Assembly (NCBI RefSeq): GCF_026627505.1
Contig: NZ_JAPNLK010000039.1
Coordinates: 1-64,000 of the forward strand
Length of the DNA stretch: 64,000 nt
Reading direction: 5' to 3'
DNA from: Streptomyces sp. H27-H5
Lineage (GTDB): Bacteria; Actinomycetota; Actinomycetes; Streptomycetales; Streptomycetaceae
Shown here one piece after another: positions 15,898-23,513 of this stretch. A program made the position numbers and the translations under genes. The notes under the pieces were generated by a model that was not told the DNA's origin, did not search any database, and worked only from the letters and a program-made list of their open reading frames with translations. The first letter of the stretch is position 1. Every line of letters starts with the position of its first letter.

Positions 15898-17535
15898 TCA
15901 CTCGATGTCGAGGGCGTGGAGCATGGGGCGGAGCTTGGCGCAGGTCTCCGCGTACTCGGCCTCGGGGTCGGAGTCGGCGACCAGGCCGCAGCCCGCGTAC
16001 AGGGAGGCGGTGTCGCCGTCGAGGAGGGCGGAGCGGATGGCGACCGCGAACTGGCCCTGGCCGGTGCGGTCGGCCCAGCCGACGGCTCCCGCGTACCAGC
16101 TGCGGTCGAGTCCCTCGTTGTCGGCGAGCCAGCTCAGGGCCGCCTCGCGGGGGTGGCCGCCGAGGGCCGGGGTGGGGTGGAGGCGCTCGACGAGGTCGAG
16201 GATGCCGGCCGGGGAGTCCTCGGCGAGCCGGCCGTGGACCTTGGTGGACAGGTGTTGGACGTTGGCGAGCTTGACCACGCGGGGCGGGGTCTCGGCGTCG
16301 ACGTCGGCGCAGGAGTCGCCGAGCGCGTCGCGGAGCATCTGGACCACCACGTCGTGCTCGTGCTGGATCTTGGGGCTGTCGACCAGTTCGCGTTCGTGGG
16401 CCTCGTCCTGTTCGGTCGTGGCGCCGCGCGGGGTGGTGCCGGCCAGGCCGAGCGCGTGCACGGTGCGGTCCTCGACCCGTACGAGGTACTCGGGGGTGGC
16501 GCCGAGGAAGGTGCATCCGTCGTGGTCGACGGCGAAGACGGTGGTGCCGGGGTTGGCCGTGCGCAGCCTGCGCACGGCGTCCGGTACGTCGAAGGGCGTG
16601 GACGCGGTGACGCGCAACTCGCGTGCCAGGACCACCTTCTCGAACCCGCCGGCGCGGATCCGGCCGGTCGCGCGGCGGACCAGTTCCTTCCAGTCCTCGG
16701 CGGCCGGCAGCTCGACGGCGGTGTGGGCGCGGCCGGCCGGGGCGGTGGGCAGGTCCCAGGCGGGCTCGGGTTCCCACAGCAGGCAGGTGTCGGCGAGGGC
16801 GGCGAGTTCCTTGGCCCGCTGTTCGGGGTCGTCGTCGGGCGACAGGGCCGCGTTGAGGCGCAGTTCGGCGCGGGCGGGGGCCTCGGCGGCGCCGCGGGCG
16901 GGTGTCAGGCCGCGGATCTGCAGCGCGGGCACCCACATCAGGGCGTCGGGGAGGCGGCTGCCGCGCGGGTCGGCGGCGGCGAAGGCGAAGCCGCCGATGG
17001 CGAGCGGGCCTTCGCCCGATGCCGTGGAGGGGTCTGCGGCGCCGCCGCAGACCGGGTCGCGGACGAGTTCCGTCCAGCCGGCGCGGACGCTGTCCACCCG
17101 GTCGGCGCCGTGTCCGTCGAGGTCGTGGGCGCTGCCGAAGGCGACGACGGAGCCGCCGTCCCAGGCGGACTGCCACAGCAGCGAGCGTGTCGTGTGCAGG
17201 CGGGCGCGCTGCCAGATGTCGACGGCGGAGCCGAGCGAGAGGGGCTTGGCCCAACTGGCGAGCGTGGGGCGGCCGGTGTGGCGGGCCCGGTCGGAGGCGA
17301 GCCGTAACGTGGCGAGCAGGCTCTCCAGGTCGTGGTGGTCGAGGGCGCGGCCGTACGGAGCGGCTTCGACCGGCGGGGTGAGCGCCAGGGTGGCCGCCGG
17401 CGCGGCGACCGCCGGCGCGCACGCCGGTTCGGCCGCCGGAGCGGTGCGGGAGTCCGGGGCGGTGAGGGAGTCCGGCACGGTCAGGCTGTCCGGCGCGGTC
17501 AGGGACTGCGGCGCGGTCAGGGAGGGGGTCGCCAT
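15898..17535 (-). CDS. Isochorismate synthase (EntC/MenF/DhbC family)
   Basis: A 545-residue chorismate-binding enzyme. The C-terminal 270 residues hold the family core: GGFEKVVLARELRV with the Lys general base, HALGLAGTTPRGAT, HERELVDSPKIQHEHDVV, LHPTPALGGHPREAALSWL and GAVGWADRTGQGQFAVAIRSALLDG. These fit conversion of chorismate to isochorismate with Mg2+; anthranilate or aminodeoxychorismate synthases differ at these loops. The first 30 residues are SLTAPD repeats made by an 18-bp DNA repeat and are probably disordered. No isochorismatase, DHB dehydrogenase or pyruvate lyase is nearby, so the product is not routed to catechol or salicylate by the usual enzymes. Confidence 0.88.
   Translation of the reverse strand: MATPSLTAPQSLTAPDSLTVPDSLTAPDSRTAPAAEPACAPAVAAPAATLALTPPVEAAPYGRALDHHDLESLLATLRLASDRARHTGRPTLASWAKPLSLGSAVDIWQRARLHTTRSLLWQSAWDGGSVVAFGSAHDLDGHGADRVDSVRAGWTELVRDPVCGGAADPSTASGEGPLAIGGFAFAAADPRGSRLPDALMWVPALQIRGLTPARGAAEAPARAELRLNAALSPDDDPEQRAKELAALADTCLLWEPEPAWDLPTAPAGRAHTAVELPAAEDWKELVRRATGRIRAGGFEKVVLARELRVTASTPFDVPDAVRRLRTANPGTTVFAVDHDGCTFLGATPEYLVRVEDRTVHALGLAGTTPRGATTEQDEAHERELVDSPKIQHEHDVVVQMLRDALGDSCADVDAETPPRVVKLANVQHLSTKVHGRLAEDSPAGILDLVERLHPTPALGGHPREAALSWLADNEGLDRSWYAGAVGWADRTGQGQFAVAIRSALLDGDTASLYAGCGLVADSDPEAEYAETCAKLRPMLHALDIE
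17443..17532. repeat. Five tandem 18-bp units inside the isochorismate synthase gene
   Basis: Units of the form GGTCAGGGAGTCCGGCGC repeat five times without gaps at 17443-17532. The reading frame is kept, giving a SLTAPD-type hexapeptide repeat directly after the start codon. The units differ by a few bases, so the array has begun to drift. Confidence 0.9.
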
Positions 17536-17537
17536 GC

Positions 17538-18635
17538 TCAGTACACCCCTTCGATGGCGGTCGGGCCGCCTTCGACGGTGAGCGGCTGGACGTCGGCCAG
17601 GCCGTCCTGGGGGTACTTCGACGTCGGGGGGACGCGGAGCACGGAGTCGCGCTCCAGGGTCCACGGCAGCAGCAGGTCCCGGGAGACGAGGCTGATCCGG
17701 GCCTGGCCGCGTTCGCCGTAGCCGACCTGGGCGTCGGTGTTGTCGGGGTCGACGACCGTCACCCGGCTGAACGGGTGGAACGGCACGAAGACACAGCGTT
17801 CCTCGTCGGGTTCGCCGGTGCGGGGACGCTGCGGGGCGATGCCCATCATGGTGTTGCCGTACAGCCCGACGACGGTGGCCTGCGGGAACAGCTCGTCCTC
17901 GAAGACGCTGAGGGTCTCGGGGCTGACGCTGGTGCCGGCCCAGATGATCCCGCGCACCTTGTCCTGGACGAGGTCGAGGAGTTTCTCGTCGGCGGCGATC
18001 GCCTCCAGGACCGGCGGGGTGGCGAAGAGCACGGAGACGGGCTGGGTGGCCAGGATGTCGTGGGCCTGCGCCAGGATGTGCTTGACGTAGCGGCCCGCCT
18101 CCTCGGCGCGGCCCTGCTTCACGCTGCTCTTGACCCAGCGCGGGTCGAAGTCGATGTAGTGGCAGAAGGTGCCGCGCTGGTGGGCCAGCAGGCCGACGGA
18201 GCGTCCGACGATGTGCGGGCCGGTGGGGCCGATGTGCAGCCAGTGGCCCTCGCCCTCGCCGGGGATGCCGTGGTCGGCGAGGACCTCGCTGACCCACAGG
18301 ACGCCGTTGCGGCGCGATCGGGATTCGACGATGCGCTTGGGGCGGCCGGTGGTGCCGCCGCTGTCGAACACCTGGAAGTCCCAGCCCTCCCGGCCGATTC
18401 CGGCCGGGACGAGCGCGTCGACGGATATGTCCCGCCATTCCTCGCTGACGTCGGGGAAGAGGGCGAGGTCTTCCCAGGTCTTGACGTCCGTCAGCGGGTC
18501 GAAGTCCAGCGCCGCGGCGCGCTTCACCCAGTACGGGGAGCCGGTCGCGGGAGAGAAGTGCCAGTGCATGGCGGCGCGGATGAACTCGTCCGGCGCGAGA
18601 TCGGCGGTGAAGGGCTCGGCGGTGTCGTCCAGCAT
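17538..18635 (-). CDS. Carboxylate-adenylating enzyme, EhpF/phenazine ligase-like
   Basis: A 365-residue compact ANL-superfamily adenylase. The phosphate loop is DSGGTTGRPK (residues 91-100). The opening (AAMHWHFSPATGSPYWVKRAAALDFDPL) resembles EhpF of the griseoluteic acid pathway, which activates an aryl carboxylate as its acyl-AMP for reduction. It lacks the usual large C-terminal ANL subdomain, as EhpF-like proteins do. A separate ALDH-fold reductase (20963-22309) is its natural partner. The stop is 2 bp before the isochorismate synthase start, so the two are coupled. Confidence 0.75.
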   Translation of the reverse strand: MLDDTAEPFTADLAPDEFIRAAMHWHFSPATGSPYWVKRAAALDFDPLTDVKTWEDLALFPDVSEEWRDISVDALVPAGIGREGWDFQVFDSGGTTGRPKRIVESRSRRNGVLWVSEVLADHGIPGEGEGHWLHIGPTGPHIVGRSVGLLAHQRGTFCHYIDFDPRWVKSSVKQGRAEEAGRYVKHILAQAHDILATQPVSVLFATPPVLEAIAADEKLLDLVQDKVRGIIWAGTSVSPETLSVFEDELFPQATVVGLYGNTMMGIAPQRPRTGEPDEERCVFVPFHPFSRVTVVDPDNTDAQVGYGERGQARISLVSRDLLLPWTLERDSVLRVPPTSKYPQDGLADVQPLTVEGGPTAIEGVY

Positions 18636-18660
18636 GTTCTTGTCTCCAGGAGGGGGCGGG

Positions 18661-19731
18661 TCAGACCGAGGCGAGGGAGTGCGCCCGCGTGGGCGCCATC
18701 GTCCGGCCGACGGCTTCCACGACGGGCGTGAGCCGGGTCATGACGTCGGCGAACTGTTCACCACTGAGCGCCTGCGCTCCGTCGCACATCGCGTTGCGCG
18801 CGTCCGTGTGGACGTCGATGATCAGGCCGTCGGCTCCGCAGGCCGCCGCGGCCAGGGACATCGGCGCGACCAGGTGGGGCTGTCCGGTGCTGTGACTGGG
18901 GTCGACGATCACCGGCAGGTGGGTGAGCCGCTTCGCCTCGGCCACGGCGCTGAGGTCCAGGGTGAACCGGGTGCTGCGGTCGTAGCTGCGGATGCCGCGC
19001 TCGCACAGGACGACGTCGCCGTTGCCCACGTGCAGCAGGTACTCGGCCGCGAGCAGCCACTCCTCGATGGTGGCCGACATGCCGCGCTTGAGGAGGACGG
19101 GCCGGCCGGAGGCGCCGGCCTCGCGGAGCAGCTCGAAGTTCTGCATGTTGCGGGTGCCGATCTGGAGCATGTCGCTCTCCTCGGCGACGAACTCGACGTC
19201 CTTCGGCGTGACGACCTCGGTGACGACGGGCAGGCCGGTGCGCTTGCGCTGCTCCGCGAGGAGGGTCAGGCCCGCGAGTCCCAGCCCTTGGAAGCTGTAG
19301 GGGGAAGTACGCGGTTTGAACGCGCCGCCGCGCAACATGACCGCGCCGCTTCCGACGACGGTGTCGACGGCCGCATTCATCTGGGTCACGTTTTCGACCG
19401 CGCACGGGCCGGCGATGACGACGAATTCCGGCCCGCCGAAGACGGCACTCGCGAGGGCACCCACCCGTACGTGGGTATTTTCCGGCCGGAAGACCCTGCT
19501 GGTCAGTCGCTGCACGCCCGGGACCACGACGACGCGCTCCACGGCCGGCAGCTTTTCGACAACAGAAATAAATTCGGAAGTTCCGGTTCCCTCACTGATG
19601 AGCATTGAGGAATCCATTACCGAACTCTCCATGGCGGACATTCCATGGACGTGAAGTCTTTCCTTCACGGATTCAATCTCTTCACGCGTGGCGTGCGGAC
19701 GCAATACCACAATCACGATGATGCCTTCCAT
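18661..19731 (-). CDS. 3-deoxy-7-phosphoheptulonate (DAHP) synthase, type I-beta
   Basis: A 356-residue DAHP synthase, first step of the shikimate pathway. The N-terminal 70 residues form the ferredoxin-like domain of the Thermotoga-type enzymes (IIVIVVLRPHATREEIESV). The barrel follows with VIAGPCAVEN, GGAFKPRTSPYSFQG, LQIGTRNMQNFELL, LLKRGMSAT, LCERGIRSY and VIVDPSHSTGQ, covering PEP, metal and erythrose-4-phosphate contacts. Here it boosts chorismate supply for the cluster. The first 60 codons are clearly AT-richer than the rest. No strong ribosome site precedes ATG 19731. Confidence 0.92.
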   Translation of the reverse strand: MEGIIVIVVLRPHATREEIESVKERLHVHGMSAMESSVMDSSMLISEGTGTSEFISVVEKLPAVERVVVVPGVQRLTSRVFRPENTHVRVGALASAVFGGPEFVVIAGPCAVENVTQMNAAVDTVVGSGAVMLRGGAFKPRTSPYSFQGLGLAGLTLLAEQRKRTGLPVVTEVVTPKDVEFVAEESDMLQIGTRNMQNFELLREAGASGRPVLLKRGMSATIEEWLLAAEYLLHVGNGDVVLCERGIRSYDRSTRFTLDLSAVAEAKRLTHLPVIVDPSHSTGQPHLVAPMSLAAAACGADGLIIDVHTDARNAMCDGAQALSGEQFADVMTRLTPVVEAVGRTMAPTRAHSLASV

Positions 19732-20131
19732 GGGATCAATCGCCGGGATTTCGCACTTCAGATTGCGGCGAGGCTAGCGCACAGATATTTGGACGAGCAA
19801 CCCGCTAAAAATGGAGGCTACTGCTCCGTAACTCGTTTCAAGACAGCGGGCGTTCATGGCCAGAAACGTTCGTAGACAACGGGGTTGGGGCCCACACAAA
19901 TGGAAGGGTTAAATCCATAAAGAAATGCCTGGCAGGCTGTAGTCCGGCCCCCCGCGCTGTGGTAGAAAGTCATGCTGCGGTGAAGGCGACAGCACACCCG
20001 GGACTTCCCCCTTTGGTCACTTAAGCGACATGGCTCACCGCCATTGCCTCGCCGACCGCTGTGCTAGCTTCCGCAATGTTCCCGCGAGAGCGGGAGCCGA
20101 GATGTACGCCGCTTGATCAATGGAGTAGATC
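19732..20131. promoter_or_regulatory. Divergent promoter region of the isochorismate cluster
   Basis: This 400-bp gap separates the two arms and is the most AT-rich stretch of the window. A possible plus-strand promoter is TTGCCT (about 20045) with TAGCTT 15 bp on. A short hairpin TCCCGC-GAGA-GCGGGA lies in the 5' leader at 20080-20095. I see no long palindrome typical of a TetR or LuxR site, and no cluster regulator is adjacent. Confidence 0.45.
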
Positions 20132-20803
20132 GTGAAGATGATTGACATTAGCCAGGGCTGGCACGAGGGCATGCCCTCCTACGACGCCCCCTGGTACCCG
20201 AAATTCGGGATCCGCCGGGCCATGACCCCGGAGACGGACCCGGCCAAGGGCGGGCGGACATTCTCGGATCTGCAGATATTCCCGCACAACGGGACACACG
20301 TGGAGTCCGGCTACCACTTCTTCGAGGACCGCGAGAAGATCGACGAGGTCCCTCTGGAGACCTTCGTCGGCCGCGCGTGCGTGGCCGATCTGTCGCACAA
20401 GCGGGATCTGGATCCGGTCACCGGCGAGGACCTGGAGGAGGCGCTGCGCGACGTGTGGCAGCCCGGCGACCGGCTGCTCATCCGCACCGACCACCCGAAC
20501 CGCTACCTGGGCCGCGAGGACTACTGGGACAAGCCCCCGTACCTCACCCTGTCGTCGGCCGACTGGATGGTCGAGAACGGCGCGACGCTCGTCGGCATGG
20601 ACTGCATCACCGAGCGCCCCGACGACCGCAGCGGCCAGGTGCACCGTCGTCTGCTGGCCGCGGGCATCCCGATCCTGGAGAACATCCAGAGCCTCGACCA
20701 GATCACCAACCCGATCGTCCAGTTGATGGCGCTTCCGATCAAGGTCGCCGGTGTGGAGGCCGCCCCGTCGCGTGCCGTGGTCTTCGACGGATGGCAGTTC
20801 TGA
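20132..20803 (+). CDS. Cyclase-family (kynurenine formamidase-like) metalloenzyme
   Basis: A 223-residue member of the cyclase/metal-dependent hydrolase family. The hallmark is FPHNGTHVESGYHFF (residues 50-64), matching HxGTHxDxxxHF with Glu replacing the Asp; His52, His56 and His62 are the likely metal ligands. Known relatives open formamide or isatin rings (kynurenine formamidase, isatin hydrolase) or act in polyketide pathways. Here it may open, dehydrate or rearrange an isochorismate-derived intermediate. The start is GTG 20132 with GGAG 6 nt upstream. It leads the right arm. Confidence 0.82.
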   Translation: MKMIDISQGWHEGMPSYDAPWYPKFGIRRAMTPETDPAKGGRTFSDLQIFPHNGTHVESGYHFFEDREKIDEVPLETFVGRACVADLSHKRDLDPVTGEDLEEALRDVWQPGDRLLIRTDHPNRYLGREDYWDKPPYLTLSSADWMVENGATLVGMDCITERPDDRSGQVHRRLLAAGIPILENIQSLDQITNPIVQLMALPIKVAGVEAAPSRAVVFDGWQF

Positions 20804-20847
20804 GCCTCCCGCGGCCCCGAAACCGCCCGCACGCACAGGGAGTTCGC

Positions 20848-20961
20848 ATGACCGGCGGGTCCACGGCCGACGCCTCCACCGGGGCCGGGGCCGTGGGCTG
20901 CCCGCCCCGGGCGATCCGGACGGCCGGTCTCGCCCGGCCCGTACCCGAGGAGTTGGTCTGA
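20848..20961 (+). CDS. Possible 37-residue peptide ORF
   Basis: ATG 20848 has AGGGAG 6 nt upstream and opens a 37-residue frame (MTGGSTADASTGAG ... EELV) that stops one base before the ATG of the ALDH-fold gene. GC3 is high. Its position between two cluster genes, ribosome site and coupling make it plausible, but the composition (Gly, Ala, Thr, Arg, Pro) resembles no family. It could be a leader for translational coupling, a small partner protein, or noise. Confidence 0.35.
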   Translation: MTGGSTADASTGAGAVGCPPRAIRTAGLARPVPEELV

Positions 20962-20962
20962 C

Positions 20963-22309
20963 ATGACGCTCGCCATACCCGTGCTCCGGGACGGACGGGA
21001 GCGGACCTCCCGGGACACCCGCGTCCTCAACGGCGTCGAAGGCGTCCCGCTCGCCACGGTCCACGAAGCGCCCGCCCTGGTGACGAGGTTGACCGTGAAG
21101 GCCATGCGCCAGGCGCCGCGCATGGCACCCGACGAGCGCCTGGCGGTGCTCGCCAAGGCCGGTGCCCTCTTCGGCTCGGCCACGCTGGGCGGGGTGACGC
21201 CCGCGGAGTACTGCCGGGTCCAGGCGCTGGCCTCCGGTGTCCCCGTCGACGTGGCCCGGCGGACGCTCGGCCGCATCGGCGACGACTGCGCGCGGCTCGG
21301 CGAGGTCGTCGACCGGCAGGCGCCGGTCGGGGCCGGTCGCACCGCCCGCTGGGTGCGCCGCGGCTCCGTCTTCGGCGTCGTGGCCCCCAGCAACCACCCA
21401 GCCACGCACGGCGCGTGGCTCCAGGCGATCGCCATGGGCTACAAGGTCCTGGTGCGCCCCGGGGCGCGCGACCCGTTCACCCCGCTGCGGCTGGTGCGCG
21501 CGCTGCTGGAGGCCGGTCTGGAACCGGGTTGGATCAGCCTGCTGCCCGGTCCCCACGCCGCCGCCGACACCCTCGTGGAGACCGCCGACCTGTCGCTGGT
21601 CTACGGCAGCGAGTCCACCGTGGCCCGGCTGCGCGGCAACGACCGGGTACTGGTCCGCGGCCCCGGCCGCAGCAAGATCCTCGTGGACGGTCCGCTCGAC
21701 GAGGCGACCCTGGACCACCTGGTGGCCGAGATCGCGGCGGACGGCGGCGTGCGCTGCACGAACACCACCGCCGTCCTCACCTCGGGCGATCACCGGGCAT
21801 TGGCCGAGGCGCTCGCGGAGCGGCTGGCCGCGCTCCCGGCCCACCCCGTCACCGACGACCGCGCGGTCCTGCCCGTACGCCCGCGGCGGGAGGGGGAAGG
21901 CCTGCGGGCGGCCCTCGACCTGGCCGCGGCGGGTGCTCCGGACCTGGTCGCGCGTCACCACGAGGACGGTCCGCTGCCGCTCGTCGCGGCGGACGCGGTG
22001 GCGCTGCGGCCCGCCGTGATGTGCGTGGACCGCTCCGACCATCCGGGGTTGGCGACCGAACTCCCCTTCCCCTGCGTGTGGGTGGCGCCCTGGCGGCGCT
22101 CGGAGGGGGTGGGTCCGCTGGACGACTCGTTGGCGCTGACCCTGCTCACCGACGACGCCTCGCTCGTCTCCGAGGCCCTGGAGTCCCCCGGTGTCCGCAC
22201 CGTGCTGCACGGCAGGGTCCCCGGCTGGTGGAAGGACCCGTTCCTGCCGCACGACGGGTATCTGGGGCAGTTCCTCAAAGAGGCACGTGGTTTCGCCGCG
22301 TCGTCGTGA
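20963..22309 (+). CDS. Aldehyde dehydrogenase-fold reductase (EhpG/LuxC-like)
   Basis: A 448-residue ALDH-superfamily protein. VFGVVAPSNHPATHGAWLQAIAMGYKVLVRP is the cofactor-binding region, and GGVRCTNTTAVLTSGDH places the catalytic Cys265. Sequence character is nearer acyl reductases than oxidising ALDHs. With the EhpF-like adenylase of the left arm it would reduce an activated carboxylate to an aldehyde, as proposed for the EhpF/EhpG pair of griseoluteate-type phenazine pathways. It follows the small ORF by 1 bp. Confidence 0.75.
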   Translation: MTLAIPVLRDGRERTSRDTRVLNGVEGVPLATVHEAPALVTRLTVKAMRQAPRMAPDERLAVLAKAGALFGSATLGGVTPAEYCRVQALASGVPVDVARRTLGRIGDDCARLGEVVDRQAPVGAGRTARWVRRGSVFGVVAPSNHPATHGAWLQAIAMGYKVLVRPGARDPFTPLRLVRALLEAGLEPGWISLLPGPHAAADTLVETADLSLVYGSESTVARLRGNDRVLVRGPGRSKILVDGPLDEATLDHLVAEIAADGGVRCTNTTAVLTSGDHRALAEALAERLAALPAHPVTDDRAVLPVRPRREGEGLRAALDLAAAGAPDLVARHHEDGPLPLVAADAVALRPAVMCVDRSDHPGLATELPFPCVWVAPWRRSEGVGPLDDSLALTLLTDDASLVSEALESPGVRTVLHGRVPGWWKDPFLPHDGYLGQFLKEARGFAASS

Positions 22310-22370
22310 CACCCGCGGGCCCGCGCCCGGCCTTCCCCACGGCAATTCCGAACGTTCTGAGGTGACCGAC

Positions 22371-23471
22371 ATGTTTGCTGCCTGCCCTGACATCCCCATC
22401 GTGGTGCTTCCCGCGAACAACCTGGTGCGGGCCGCCGCCCGACCCGCCGAGCGGGTCGAGACGGCCCTGACCGCCGCGATCGAGCAGCTGACGCAGCTGC
22501 ACGCCGCGCTGCTCGATCCCCGGGGGGCGAGCCCGGCCGCGAAGGCGGCCATGGACGCGGCGGTGGAGGGGGTCGGCCGGCTCGCCGCCGAGGCCCGCGT
22601 CGCCCCCATGGACGCCGCGGCGCTGACGCCGATCGTCCCCAACCACGAGTACTTCGGGGTCAGGACGGCGCCGATCGACGACGCCCGCCTCGTCTCCGAG
22701 GTGACGACGATCGTCGCGCGGGCGCTCACCGATCTGCGCGTGGCCCGGCTCGACCTCAACGACCAGGCCGCCGTGGTGCTGTCGATGGTCCGGATCCTGC
22801 GCGGTCTGCTCGCGGTCGACGGCGCCCCCGCCGCGCCGGGGTCGACCGGCGCGGAGGCGGCGGAGGTCGGCGCCCCGTATGTCGTGGGCTCGGACGAGCT
22901 GACCCGGTGGGTCATCACCCACCACTTCTACTTCGTCCTGAACCTCGCGGCGGCCGACGCCGTCTCGCGGGCGATCACCGCCCTGAAGGCGATGGACCGC
23001 GACACCGCGCTCGCCGCCGTGGAGGAGGCCATCGTCCTCGTGCGCGGTTTCACCGCGGCGATGCTGCACTCCGGGGACATGTCGGCGGCCTGCTACGGCG
23101 CCGTGGTCCGGCCCACGATGGCCGCGCCCGCCTGCCCGGTCGCGCTGACCGGCCGTACGCAGCCCGAGCACAAGGCCTTCCGCAAGGCGATGCGGAACCT
23201 GATCAAGGTTTCCGCCGAGCCGTTCGGGAAGCTGGCCGCGACCGATCCGGAACTGGCCGCCGCGCGCGACGCGTTGCTGGAAGCCGACCTCCAGGACATC
23301 GAGAAGCACGTCATCATCACCGCCAAGCTCGTCGGTGACGACCGCTCGATCGTGCAGGGCGAGGACTCCGAGAGCGCGATCGCCGTGCTGCGCACGATGC
23401 GGCACGCCCGCGCGGAGTCGTACCGCGACCTGATGCGGTTCGGCGACACGGTCACCCTCATCGGGGGCTGA
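22371..23471 (+). CDS. Unrecognised all-helical 366-residue protein
   Basis: Composition and spacing predict an almost entirely helical soluble protein. Notable segments are IVPNHEYFGVRTAPIDD, TRWVITHHFYFVLNLAAADAVSRAI with a His-His pair, SGDMSAACYGAVVRPTMAAPACP, and EADLQDIEKHVIITAKLVGDD. It shows no nucleotide-binding loop, PLP lysine motif or signal peptide. The His-bearing helices could ligate heme or metal, so a dioxygenase-like (indoleamine dioxygenase/PrnB) fold is one idea worth testing, but I do not recognise the family. GAGGTGA precedes ATG 22371, and it sits between the reductase and the ATP-grasp ligases. Confidence 0.8.
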   Translation: MFAACPDIPIVVLPANNLVRAAARPAERVETALTAAIEQLTQLHAALLDPRGASPAAKAAMDAAVEGVGRLAAEARVAPMDAAALTPIVPNHEYFGVRTAPIDDARLVSEVTTIVARALTDLRVARLDLNDQAAVVLSMVRILRGLLAVDGAPAAPGSTGAEAAEVGAPYVVGSDELTRWVITHHFYFVLNLAAADAVSRAITALKAMDRDTALAAVEEAIVLVRGFTAAMLHSGDMSAACYGAVVRPTMAAPACPVALTGRTQPEHKAFRKAMRNLIKVSAEPFGKLAATDPELAAARDALLEADLQDIEKHVIITAKLVGDDRSIVQGEDSESAIAVLRTMRHARAESYRDLMRFGDTVTLIGG

Positions 23472-23513
23472 CCCATGGTTCCCACGACACCGCTCCCCCT
23501 GGAAGGTTCCGAG

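Noticed and set aside
13463..19731. A catechol siderophore (enterobactin/bacillibactin) or salicylate pathway
   Set aside because: Isochorismate synthase is present but isochorismatase, DHB dehydrogenase, isochorismate pyruvate lyase and NRPS genes are all absent.
17538..22309. A phenazine cluster, suggested by EhpF/EhpG-like genes and a DAHP synthase
   Set aside because: The core phenazine genes phzE, phzD, phzF, phzB and phzG are not present; only the tailoring-like reduction pair is similar.
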